DNA of 44,597 nucleotides, taken from assembly GCA_018712705.1 (NCBI GenBank), contig DVGM01000061.1, forward strand, positions 1 through 44,597, read 5' to 3'. Position 1 is the stretch's first letter. Each line of letters opens with the position of its first letter. Under the pieces are notes generated by a model, which worked only from the letters and a program-made list of their open reading frames with translations, was not told where the DNA came from and did no database searches. Both the position numbers and the translations under genes were made by a program. Shown here piece by piece: positions 32,192-39,642 of the stretch. This DNA is from Aphodousia faecalis (GTDB lineage Bacteria; Pseudomonadota; Gammaproteobacteria; Burkholderiales; Burkholderiaceae_F).

Positions 32192-33586
32192 ATGAGTACG
32201 CCTTACATTATTGCCGACATCGGCTTGGCCGACTGGGGCAGAAAAGAAATTCAAATCGCTGAAACGGAAATGCCCGGATTGATGGCTATTCGTGAAGAAT
32301 ATGCAGCCGCCCAACCCTTAAAAGGAGCGCGCATTTCCGGTTCCCTTCACATGACGATCCAAACCGCCGTTTTAATTGAAACACTGGTGGCATTGGGTGC
32401 TCAAGTTCGTTGGGCCAGTTGCAACATTTTCTCAACTCAAGATCATGCAGCCGCCGCTATTGCAGCCGATGGCGTTCCTGTTTTTGCCGTTAAAGGTGAA
32501 AGCGTAAACGATTATTGGGAATACACCCATAAGATCATGGAATGGGATGACGGCGGTTACTCCAATATGATTTTGGACGATGGTGGTGACGCCACATTGC
32601 TTTTGCATTTAGGCGCTCAAGCAGAAGAGGATCATACTGTCATTGAACATCCGAAGAGTGATGAAGAAACCGCTCTTTTTGCCGCTATCGATCGCCATCT
32701 AAAAGAGGATCCGCATTGGTATTCCAAACGTATTGTCCACATTAAAGGTGTGAGCGAAGAAACGACCACCGGCGTGCACCGTTTGTATCAAATGGCTGCC
32801 AAAGGCACGTTGCGTTTCCCCGCTATGAACGTCAATGATTCTGTTACGAAATCCAAGTTCGACAACCTCTACGGTTGCCGTGAATCACTCGTTGATGGCA
32901 TTAAGCGTGCAACAGACGTCATGATCGCCGGCAAAGTGGCAGTCGTTGTCGGCTACGGCGATGTTGGCAAGGGCTGCGCTCAAGCGCTTCGTGCACTGGC
33001 CGCCCAAGTTTGGGTCGTTGAAGTTGATCCCATCTGCGCACTCCAAGCGGCCATGGAAGGCTATCGTGTTGTAACGATGGATTGGGCTGCTGATAAGGCC
33101 GATATTTTCGTAACAGCCACCGGCAATATCAACGTGATCACGCACGATCACATGATCCAAATGAAAAACGAAGCCATCGTTTGTAATATCGGACACTTCG
33201 ACAGTGAAATTGATGTCGCCAGCATGCGCCAATACAAGTGGGAAAATATCAAACCACAAGTTGATCACATTGTTCTGCCCTCCGGTAACAAGATTATTTT
33301 GTTAGCAGAAGGCCGCCTCGTGAACCTAGGTTGCGCCACAGGTCACCCGAGTTATGTGATGTCGAGCTCTTTTGCCAATCAAACGTTGGCTCAAATTGAG
33401 CTCTTTACCAACACAGATAAATATCCGGTGGGCGTTTATGTTTTGCCGAAGATTTTGGATGAAAAAGTGGCTCGTCTGCAGCTTAAAAACTTCAACGCTC
33501 AATTGTCTGAGCTGACCGATGAACAAGCCGCCTATATCGGCGTTCCGAAGGAAGGTCCTTATAAGAGCGATGCATACCGCTACTAA
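32192..33586 (+). CDS. ahcY: Adenosylhomocysteinase (S-adenosyl-L-homocysteine hydrolase)
   Basis: AhcY splits S-adenosylhomocysteine to adenosine and homocysteine, relieving product inhibition of methyltransferases; it is a cytoplasmic NAD-dependent tetramer. From ATG 32192 the product is 464 residues. Family landmarks are the start I-A-D-I-G-L-A-D-W-G-R-K-E, S-T-Q-D-H-A-A-A-A-I, M-N-V-N-D-S-V-T-K-S-K-F-D-N near the substrate site, the NAD-binding V-G-Y-G-D-V-G-K-G-C-A and the C-terminal G-P-Y-K-S-D-A-Y-R-Y. An upstream in-frame TTG at 32132 is rejected since it lies inside the SAH riboswitch. The usual metF neighbour is missing; a group II intron begins 12 bases after the stop codon. Confidence 0.97.
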   Translation: MSTPYIIADIGLADWGRKEIQIAETEMPGLMAIREEYAAAQPLKGARISGSLHMTIQTAVLIETLVALGAQVRWASCNIFSTQDHAAAAIAADGVPVFAVKGESVNDYWEYTHKIMEWDDGGYSNMILDDGGDATLLLHLGAQAEEDHTVIEHPKSDEETALFAAIDRHLKEDPHWYSKRIVHIKGVSEETTTGVHRLYQMAAKGTLRFPAMNVNDSVTKSKFDNLYGCRESLVDGIKRATDVMIAGKVAVVVGYGDVGKGCAQALRALAAQVWVVEVDPICALQAAMEGYRVVTMDWAADKADIFVTATGNINVITHDHMIQMKNEAIVCNIGHFDSEIDVASMRQYKWENIKPQVDHIVLPSGNKIILLAEGRLVNLGCATGHPSYVMSSSFANQTLAQIELFTNTDKYPVGVYVLPKILDEKVARLQLKNFNAQLSELTDEQAAYIGVPKEGPYKSDAYRY

Positions 33587-33598
33587 CTAGCTCTCTAT

Positions 33599-33668
33599 AT
33601 CGGGTAGGCGACGGGATATAGCCCGCCGCCTCCCACAACACCGTACGTGCGGTTCCGCATACGGCGTT
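33599..33668 (-). ncRNA. Group II intron domains V and VI
   Basis: Domain V (33637-33668, read on minus) has the GCCGTATGCG / CGCACGTACGG stem, with the catalytic triad apparently CGC and a short GAAC loop. Domain VI follows: GGCGGCGGG and CCCGTCGCC pair (with one G-T wobble) around CTATAT, followed by the branch-site-like stretch TACCCGAT that ends the intron at 33599. Confidence 0.88.
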
Positions 33669-33672
33669 TCAT

Positions 33673-34959
33673 TTAAGCAATCCCCCGAAGCTTCAGAGAA
33701 TACAATCCCAACCGAACAAACAGATCATTCGGAATACATATACGCATATGTAAGGCTTGAGCATTCCACCATGGACCTCTGCCGTTATTAGCTGATTTCC
33801 ATGCGTTGTACCCATCCAGTCCGCGTTTGTGCATTTCCCTCGCTCTCGTTCTCGGTCGTTTCCAGGCCCGCCATATCAAGCATCTGAGGTGGGTGCGAAT
33901 GTTGATATCCAAGTTCTCAAAGAACTCTTTGCGAGTGTCTAACTTGAAGTAATTTCGCCATCCCCTCAGTAGCTGTGTGAGCTTTTCAATGGTGTAGCTC
34001 AGCGAGGTTCCTCGACTTCTCCTGTAAATGTCCTTCAGCTTCTCTTTCAACCGTTTGACCGACTTCGGCGCCACGATAGGACGTGAGGTGTTGTATCGGT
34101 GGAATGTGTACCCAAGAAAGACTGACTCGTATGGACGAAAGGTGCCGCTCTTATCACGGTTTACCCGTAACTTGAGCCCTCCTTCCAAATACTTCGTCAC
34201 GCTCTCCAGTACTCGTTTTGCCGCTTCTTCCGATTTCACATAGATGTTGCAATCGTCAGCGTATCGGCAAAACTTGTGTCCCCGTTTTTCCAGTTCACGG
34301 TCAAGCTCTGTCAGCATAATGTTCGACAACAGAGGACTCAGCGGTCCTCCTTGTGGGACACCTTCTAATCTTGGCTTGACCAATCCATTTTCCATGATCC
34401 CTGCATTCAGATACCGACGGATCAGTTTCAGGATTTTCTTATCCTCAACGACCTTCGCCACTCGGCTCATCAGGATGTCGTGATTGACTCTGTCAAAGAA
34501 CTTCGACAGATCTAATTCGACCACCCAGTTGTAGCCCTGTTTGATGTATTCCTGTGCTTTGAGTACGGCCATTTGGGCGCTGCGTCCCTCACGGAATCCG
34601 TAACTGTTGTCACTGAATTGCGGATCAAACATTGGCGTCAAGACATTGACAAGCGCTTGTTGAATCACACGGTCAATGACCGAAGGGATGCCGAGCATTC
34701 TTGTACCCCCATTGGGTTTGGGAATGTCGACTCGTTTTACAGGTAAAGGAATGTAGGTTCCTTCAATGATTTTCTGGCGGATTGTTTCTCCGTTTTTGTT
34801 CCAATAGTCTCTTAACTCGTCCACGGGCACGTGGTCTACCCCAGCGCTTCCGTGGTTTGAGGTGACTTTTTGGATGGCTTCCTCGATGGTCATGCTGTGC
34901 ACAACCGTTTCGATTCGGCACCATTCAGGATCTGCTTTCGTCCACTCTCGGCTCGTCAT
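33673..34959 (-). CDS. ltrA: Group II intron reverse transcriptase/maturase (no endonuclease domain)
   Basis: This 428-residue intron-encoded protein helps the intron fold and splice, and reverse-transcribes it during retrohoming. The reverse transcriptase fingers-palm shows P-V-K-R-V-D-I-P-K-P-N-G-G-T-R-M-L-G-I-P, Y-G-F-R-E-G-R-S, V-E-L-D-L-S-K-F-F-D, the G-V-P-Q-G-G-P-L-S-P-L-L-S-N block and catalytic R-Y-A-D-D. A maturase (X) domain with L-L-R-G-W-R-N-Y-F follows at about residues 300-370. The C terminus lacks the HNH endonuclease cysteines, so mobility would use unprimed or nascent-strand-primed insertion. AAGGAG lies seven bases before the ATG. No frameshift or stop is seen, so the protein is probably functional. 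The symbol denotes the LtrA-like family. Confidence 0.95.
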   Translation of the reverse strand: MTSREWTKADPEWCRIETVVHSMTIEEAIQKVTSNHGSAGVDHVPVDELRDYWNKNGETIRQKIIEGTYIPLPVKRVDIPKPNGGTRMLGIPSVIDRVIQQALVNVLTPMFDPQFSDNSYGFREGRSAQMAVLKAQEYIKQGYNWVVELDLSKFFDRVNHDILMSRVAKVVEDKKILKLIRRYLNAGIMENGLVKPRLEGVPQGGPLSPLLSNIMLTELDRELEKRGHKFCRYADDCNIYVKSEEAAKRVLESVTKYLEGGLKLRVNRDKSGTFRPYESVFLGYTFHRYNTSRPIVAPKSVKRLKEKLKDIYRRSRGTSLSYTIEKLTQLLRGWRNYFKLDTRKEFFENLDINIRTHLRCLIWRAWKRPRTRAREMHKRGLDGYNAWKSANNGRGPWWNAQALHMRICIPNDLFVRLGLYSLKLRGIA

Positions 34960-35462
34960 GATTAGAACTCCTTTTGGACAGGGGCCAGCGACTGATTACA
35001 GATTCCGTCTGCTCTCAGAAGAGTCCTGTTCCGACACTGTGTGCTGGATTGTTTATCAATCATGAGACCTCCGAAGTCTACTTGCACTTAAATGTTTGGC
35101 CCTTCAGGTTACCCCTACTATGGCCTCGGCTGACTTCCATCAAGGCGACCCTTCACCTTGCGACGTCGGTAGCCTTGCGGCACCTTGATGGACCTCCCCG
35201 GGTATGACGCACTGCTTTCACACTTATGTCTGTCGGATATACGTATTTGCTTTCCGTGTATGTATTGGGCTTCGAAAATGCAGGATTTCTTACCCAGCAA
35301 ATACGCCTCAAATCCGCTTCTTGTACATCAGACCAGTGTTTTGCTATTGGCTTCCTCCAGACCCCTTGTTACCAAGACGCCCTTGCCAAGTCGCTACTCC
35401 TTCCCACATACCGGGCGGAACAGTGGACTTACACCACCAGCAGTGCGCCCTGCCGGGCGCAC
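34960..35462 (-). ncRNA. Group II intron ribozyme domains I-III (5' part)
   Basis: These 503 bases before the maturase gene contain no other gene and should form intron domains I to III and part of IV. The first bases GTGCGCCCGGCAGGGCGCAC can fold as a short stem. CTGCA at 35279-35283 (minus strand) is complementary to the last five bases of the 5' exon (TGCAG) and is a candidate EBS1. I cannot draw the full secondary structure by eye. Confidence 0.8.
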
Positions 35463-36019
35463 CTGCAAGACGGCTTCACCACCCACGTGAAGCCGTTTTC
35501 ACATACCCAACCGGATAACGCTCTGTCATGGGTTTCGTGCACAAAAGTCTTACAAATAAAGGAAGCCGGCACAACCCCTATGGTTAATTCAAAATGCTGA
35601 CTGCTGAGCATCCGATCGTACCATCCCCCACCGTATCCCAATCTGTACCCATCGAGGTCGACAGCAACACAAGGAATTAACAAACACTGAGGACAAACAA
35701 CCTCAGAGGCTAAGGGGGCAGGGATTCCGTATTGATCCGGAGATAAACTTTGACCAAACCGCCAAGATGCAAAGGTCATGTCATTATTTAAAATCCTGGG
35801 GAGGGCCAATGTTTTAATCGCGCCTTCACTTTGCAACTCAAGCAGAACCGACCGGATATCAATTTCATTCTTAATTGGATAATACAGCCCTACACAGTCG
35901 TAACGGTTTTGTTTGAAAAAAGAGTAAAGATAAACGCTGATTTTCTCAGTTTCATCCCTTAAATCCATGTCACGACGCTTTCTTAGACACTCTTTTCTGA
36001 AAAAAGATTTTTCAAACAT
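35429..36019 (-). CDS. fthC: 5-formyltetrahydrofolate cyclo-ligase, 3' end split by a group II intron
   Basis: This enzyme (YgfA/MTHFS family) converts 5-formyl-THF to 5,10-methenyl-THF with ATP. The N-terminal R-K-E-C-L-R-K-R-R and the C-terminal nucleotide site G-Y-R-L-G-Y-G-G-G-W-Y-D-R-M are diagnostic; V-H-E-T-H-D-R-A-L fits the usual ending. The frame shown (196 residues) is the unspliced one, with its last ten residues encoded by intron sequence. After splicing at 35463/33598 the coding sequence is join(33595..33598, 35463..36019), 186 residues ending S-C-R with a TAG stop. Either product should keep the active site. It is divergent from slt with a short gap and convergent to ahcY. Its last codons also form the ahcY terminator hairpin. 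Confidence 0.9.
   Translation of the reverse strand: MFEKSFFRKECLRKRRDMDLRDETEKISVYLYSFFKQNRYDCVGLYYPIKNEIDIRSVLLELQSEGAIKTLALPRILNNDMTFASWRFGQSLSPDQYGIPAPLASEVVCPQCLLIPCVAVDLDGYRLGYGGGWYDRMLSSQHFELTIGVVPASFICKTFVHETHDRALSGWVCENGFTWVVKPSCRCARQGALLVV
35470..35500 (+). terminator. Terminator hairpin of ahcY, displaced by the intron and overlapping fthC
   Basis: A perfect 10-bp stem ACGGCTTCAC / GTGAAGCCGT (35470-35479 with 35487-35496) is followed by TTTC on the plus strand; the stem's last T adds to the run. Without the intron it would lie about 19 bases after the ahcY stop. It lies in the coding sequence of fthC on the other strand, near the protein's C terminus, and is the likely recognition structure for the intron insertion. 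Confidence 0.8.
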
Positions 36020-36054
36020 GACTGATCAGTTCGTTTTTGATTAAAGTATCGTTT

Positions 36055-38178
36055 ATGCAGTTTAAAACAATTTTGACCCGTTACCTGACAGTCATCCGAT
36101 ACTCAATATTTTTATTGGGCAGTCTTTTTCTGTGCCAATCAGCAGTTTTTGCCCAACCGGCTGATTCCATTGACAGTGCAAAAATTTTAAAGTCACCGGC
36201 ACCAGAAAGTAACGTTGAACTTATTTCGTTTTTACAAAAAGCTGACGACTCAGAAAAATTTCTCTTTTTCCGTGAAGCTTTTGAAAAACAAAAAATTCAT
36301 CTTTTTAAAAATCCAACACAGTATTTTGACGAAGAGTTTCCCCTTATTGACTATGTTCAGGCATGGTTTTTATTGTCTCAAGCTCGACAGCAGCCAAAGG
36401 ACCTAAACACCCAAAACGAGATTCAAAATTTCCTCATTAAACACAAAAATGACTACATTGCCGAGCGGCTTAGAACCGATTGGTTACTGGTCATGGCCTC
36501 TTATTGGAACGAGCACAACCAATGGAAAACATTTAATTCCGAGCGCAAGCAATTGCTATGGAACAAATCCGATCCCAATATTGTTTGTTGGGATCTCTAT
36601 CACACCATTTCGAACAGAAAAACTATTTCAAAAAATTTTGCTAATGAAGCGCTTTCGATTATTAACGCTCCCCAATATAAGGGCAATAATATTTGTCGAA
36701 AGGTTTCAAATGCCTTAATCAAGAAAGTACCTTCTACCGCTTTTACACGTCTCGTAATCCTGATCCAACAAGGCCGAATCTCAGAAGCAAGAAGTGTTTT
36801 AAATATTCTTATTCAGAAAAAGCGTCTGCCGGCACGAGCTTCCCGATTAGCGTTTAATAGCCCTGCCAAATGGTATCGAACCTACCGAAACAAATTGGCC
36901 ACTCAAAACAAACATGTTCGGCTGATTGCCGCCTATCGTCTAACATCCGTTGACATCGATCAGTCTGTTCGCGTAGCCAACTCCCTAAATGGCAAGCTCA
37001 ATAAGGCAGAAAAAAGCGCTTTATGGGGACGATTAGGCTACGTGGGAGCCATCAATCACAACCCGAACGCACTTCAGTGGTACGCCAAAGGCGGACAATC
37101 CGTTTGCTCTGGTCCATACAGTGCGTTGCCCAGTGACTGCATTCATTGGCAGGCCAGAGCGGCACTGAGAATTAAAGACTGGAAAAAACTCAATCACTTT
37201 ATCGCAAACATGCCTGCCAACATGGCCAAACAAGAAAATTGGGCCTATTGGCGAGGACGAGCGTTAGCTGAAATCGGCCGCCCGGAACAGGCATCCCAAT
37301 ATTGGCAAAGCATTTCTACCAAAAGAACCTTTTACGGTAAATTGGCTTCAGAAGCGCTGGGCCAATCTTTTTACTACTCAAGCAATGAAACCGTTGAGGC
37401 TACACCTGAAGCAATCGATTCCATGGGTAAGAATCCCAGCCTGCAGAGAGCAAAATACTTTTATGACATAGGACTTTTTGTCGAAGGAAATAGAGAGTGG
37501 CAATGGGGAATCCGTACAATGAATGCGCCAGAACTATTGGCAGCTGCACAATGGGCTGAAAAGCATTCTCTTTTGCACCGCGCTATTAATACCGCCATTA
37601 AAGTTGCGGAGCATTATCCGCTTGAACACGAACTGCTTTACCCTCGCCCCTTTGAAGATGAAATCGAGGAATTCGCAGAAAAAGCCGAAATTGATGAAAA
37701 TTGGGTATACGGACTTATGCGCCAAGAATCTCGCTTTATCGCTGCGGCCAAGTCCAATGTCGGCGCCAACGGCTTGATGCAAATCATGCCCGCCACTGCG
37801 AAATGGATCGCCAAACAATTAGAAATCGAAGACTTCAAGCCTGAAAAAATTTACGAAATTGAAACCAACATCTATTTTGGAACTTCGTACCTTCGTTCTT
37901 TGCTAAATCGCTTGGACAATAAGCTCATTCTCGCTACAGCCGGGTACAATGCGGGGCCCAATCGGGCCAGCCGCTGGCAACAATCTTTACCGCAGGTCTC
38001 CGAAGGGGCTATCTTTATCGAAACCATCCCCTTTACGGAAACACGCCACTACGTGCAAAATGTACTGGCCAATACGGTTGAATACGCCTATGAGCAAGAT
38101 CAAAAAATCACCTCATTTAGACGATGGCTTGGGGAAATAGATCCCAAGGCAGACACTACCACTGAAGAAAAAATTTAG
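36055..38178 (+). CDS. slt: Soluble lytic transglycosylase (Slt70-like)
   Basis: Slt is a periplasmic enzyme that cleaves peptidoglycan glycan strands to 1,6-anhydro products. The product is 707 residues from ATG 36055, with a signal peptide (about 1-32, ending S-A-V-F-A-Q). A long alpha-helical superhelix of ring-forming U and L domains (about 50-540) precedes the C-terminal lysozyme-like domain. That domain carries the catalytic Glu in M-R-Q-E-S-R-F, then G-A-N-G-L-M-Q-I-M-P-A-T-A and A-G-Y-N-A-G-P-N-R. An in-frame TTG at 36037 is possible, but the ATG gives a standard signal peptide. The stop is two bases before the cca start, so slt, cca, folB and ttcA appear to form one operon. Confidence 0.93.
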   Translation: MQFKTILTRYLTVIRYSIFLLGSLFLCQSAVFAQPADSIDSAKILKSPAPESNVELISFLQKADDSEKFLFFREAFEKQKIHLFKNPTQYFDEEFPLIDYVQAWFLLSQARQQPKDLNTQNEIQNFLIKHKNDYIAERLRTDWLLVMASYWNEHNQWKTFNSERKQLLWNKSDPNIVCWDLYHTISNRKTISKNFANEALSIINAPQYKGNNICRKVSNALIKKVPSTAFTRLVILIQQGRISEARSVLNILIQKKRLPARASRLAFNSPAKWYRTYRNKLATQNKHVRLIAAYRLTSVDIDQSVRVANSLNGKLNKAEKSALWGRLGYVGAINHNPNALQWYAKGGQSVCSGPYSALPSDCIHWQARAALRIKDWKKLNHFIANMPANMAKQENWAYWRGRALAEIGRPEQASQYWQSISTKRTFYGKLASEALGQSFYYSSNETVEATPEAIDSMGKNPSLQRAKYFYDIGLFVEGNREWQWGIRTMNAPELLAAAQWAEKHSLLHRAINTAIKVAEHYPLEHELLYPRPFEDEIEEFAEKAEIDENWVYGLMRQESRFIAAAKSNVGANGLMQIMPATAKWIAKQLEIEDFKPEKIYEIETNIYFGTSYLRSLLNRLDNKLILATAGYNAGPNRASRWQQSLPQVSEGAIFIETIPFTETRHYVQNVLANTVEYAYEQDQKITSFRRWLGEIDPKADTTTEEKI

Positions 38179-38180
38179 TT

Positions 38181-39257
38181 ATGCATATTTATCTTGTCGG
38201 CGGTTATGTCCGCGATTTGTATTTGACTCAGGAACTCGGTTATCCCGAAACAAAAGGGGATCGAGATTGGGTTGTTGTCGGCGCTACCGCTCAGGATTTA
38301 TTGGATAGAGGTTTTCTGCCGGTCGGAAAAGATTTCCCAGTATTTTTACATCCCCAGACACACGAAGAATACGCGCTGGCCCGCACAGAAAGAAAAGTAG
38401 CTCCGGGATATCACGGCTTTACGTTTCACGCATCCAAGGACGTCACGCTTGAAGAGGATCTTAAGAGAAGAGATCTAACGATTAATGCCATGGCACTTGA
38501 TGGTAAAACATTGATAGATCCCTACGATGGCCTTACTGACATCCGGACAAAAACATTGCGGCACGTGTCCGAGGCTTTTAAAGAAGACCCCGTCCGCATA
38601 TTGCGGATCGCTCGCTTCAAGGCTAAGTTGCCGGAGTTCAGTATCGCTACAGAAACACAACAATTGCTCAATGAAATGGTAGCCAATGGTGAGGCTGACA
38701 GCTTGATTGCAGAACGAGTGTTTCTTGAAATGCGAAAAACATTAAAAGAAAAGTCACCATCTCAATTCGTGACTGTTTTACGTTCCTGTGGATTATGGAA
38801 ACGTTTTTTCTTCGATTTACCTATCAGCCAAAATATTTTGGATCGTTTGGATCAAAACACTGATATTCCGGAATCGGAAAAATTTGTATTGCTGACCCAT
38901 TGCGAAGACAATCCCGCACAGATAAAAGCTTTTATCACTCGATTGAAACCACCGGCCGAAATCATTGATTTGATTAACCTTTGGAATAAACTCAAAGGTT
39001 GTTTCGTTAAGACAGATTCTGAAAGTGTTTTGAAACTCATTGAAATGTGCGATGCGGTGAGAAGACCGGAAAGATTAAATCACGTTTTGCATTTGGCTCA
39101 AATTGTCTATGACTTAAAAATTGATGTTTGGCAAAACGCCTTTGATCGAATCAAGCATATAGACTACGCACAAATTGCGGCCTCCTGTTCGGATAAATCC
39201 AAGATAGGAGAGGCTATACATCAAGCACGATTACTTGCAATTGAGGAGTGCAACTGA
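38181..39257 (+). CDS. cca: CCA-adding tRNA nucleotidyltransferase with degenerate HD region
   Basis: Cca adds or repairs the 3' CCA end of tRNAs. The 358-residue protein has the class II catalytic head: G-G-Y-V-R-D at the start, G-D-R-D-W-V-V with the metal aspartates, E-Y-A-L-A-R-T-E-R-K and R-R-D-L-T-I-N-A-M-A. The neck and the P-V-R-I-L-R-I-A-R-F template region follow. The C-terminal portion, where gammaproteobacterial Cca has an HD phosphohydrolase domain, is shortened. The expected L-L-H-D-x-G-K reads L-L-T-H-C-E-D, so metal residues are missing, though the terminal D-A-V-R-R-P-E-R block remains. Phosphatase activity is unlikely. It lies between slt and folB with two-base and one-base gaps. 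Confidence 0.93.
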   Translation: MHIYLVGGYVRDLYLTQELGYPETKGDRDWVVVGATAQDLLDRGFLPVGKDFPVFLHPQTHEEYALARTERKVAPGYHGFTFHASKDVTLEEDLKRRDLTINAMALDGKTLIDPYDGLTDIRTKTLRHVSEAFKEDPVRILRIARFKAKLPEFSIATETQQLLNEMVANGEADSLIAERVFLEMRKTLKEKSPSQFVTVLRSCGLWKRFFFDLPISQNILDRLDQNTDIPESEKFVLLTHCEDNPAQIKAFITRLKPPAEIIDLINLWNKLKGCFVKTDSESVLKLIEMCDAVRRPERLNHVLHLAQIVYDLKIDVWQNAFDRIKHIDYAQIAASCSDKSKIGEAIHQARLLAIEECN

Positions 39258-39258
39258 G

Positions 39259-39642
39259 ATGTGTTGGTACACAGATCCATTGCTTAAAACTTGTCGTCAT
39301 ATCGTCATCAAAGATATTCAAAAAAATATCTCTATAGGGGCGTATGAACATGAAATGCATGGCAAACAACCCGTCATTATCAATGTCGAAGTGTTTGTGC
39401 AGACAGAAAACGAAAAAGACCAGTTGGATAATGCATACAACTATGATGAAGTGATTCAGACTATTGACGCGGTTCTGCAAAACGGTCACATTTGTCTGCA
39501 AGAAACTCTAATTGACAAGATTGCCAATAAACTTTTAAATAATCAGCTTGTTTTGGCCGTTCTCGTCAGAAGTGAGAAAACCCAAGCCTATCCCAATGTA
39601 AAAAGTGCCGCAGTAGAAATCTTCAGGACTCGACATGACTGA
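39259..39642 (+). CDS. folB: Dihydroneopterin aldolase
   Basis: FolB converts dihydroneopterin to 6-hydroxymethyl-dihydropterin and glycolaldehyde in folate synthesis. From ATG 39259 the product is 127 residues. Family elements are I-V-I-K-D-I-Q-K-N-I-S-I-G-A-Y-E-H-E (tunnel fold start with the conserved Glu), N-Y-D-E-V-I (substrate region) and E-T-L-I-D-K-I-A. GAGGAG at 39243-39248 inside the end of cca supports ATG 39259 rather than the in-frame TTG at 39235. Its last eight bases overlap the ttcA start. The nearby fthC is another folate gene, but it is not in this operon. Confidence 0.9.
   Translation: MCWYTDPLLKTCRHIVIKDIQKNISIGAYEHEMHGKQPVIINVEVFVQTENEKDQLDNAYNYDEVIQTIDAVLQNGHICLQETLIDKIANKLLNNQLVLAVLVRSEKTQAYPNVKSAAVEIFRTRHD

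Larger units (their letters stand above)
33599..35462 (-). mobile_element. Group II intron inserted at the 3' end of fthC
   Basis: On the minus strand the element runs from G-T-G-C-G-C-C-C at 35462 to A-C-C-C-G-A-T at 33599, 1,864 bases. The 5' GTGCG and 3' AT ends match group II introns. Domain V (33637-33668) and a domain VI hairpin (below 33637) are recognisable, and a 428-residue reverse transcriptase/maturase lies inside. The 5' exon ends C-T-T-G-C-A-G and the 3' exon begins A-T-A-G; joining them rebuilds the fthC stop codon. Insertion is seven bases past a 10-bp hairpin, the context known for group IIC introns. It is probably intact and mobile; class assignment is tentative. Confidence 0.93.

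Noticed and set aside
33599..35462. Insertion sequence or retron instead of group II intron
   Set aside because: GTGCG/AT ends, domain V and VI and the maturase domain are specific for group II introns; there are no terminal inverted repeats or target duplications.
35118..35600. Several overlapping open frames on both strands in the intron 5' region
   Set aside because: They overlap ribozyme domains I-III, have no start signals or recognisable domains, and differ in frame; they are chance frames. Only the part continuous with fthC is kept.
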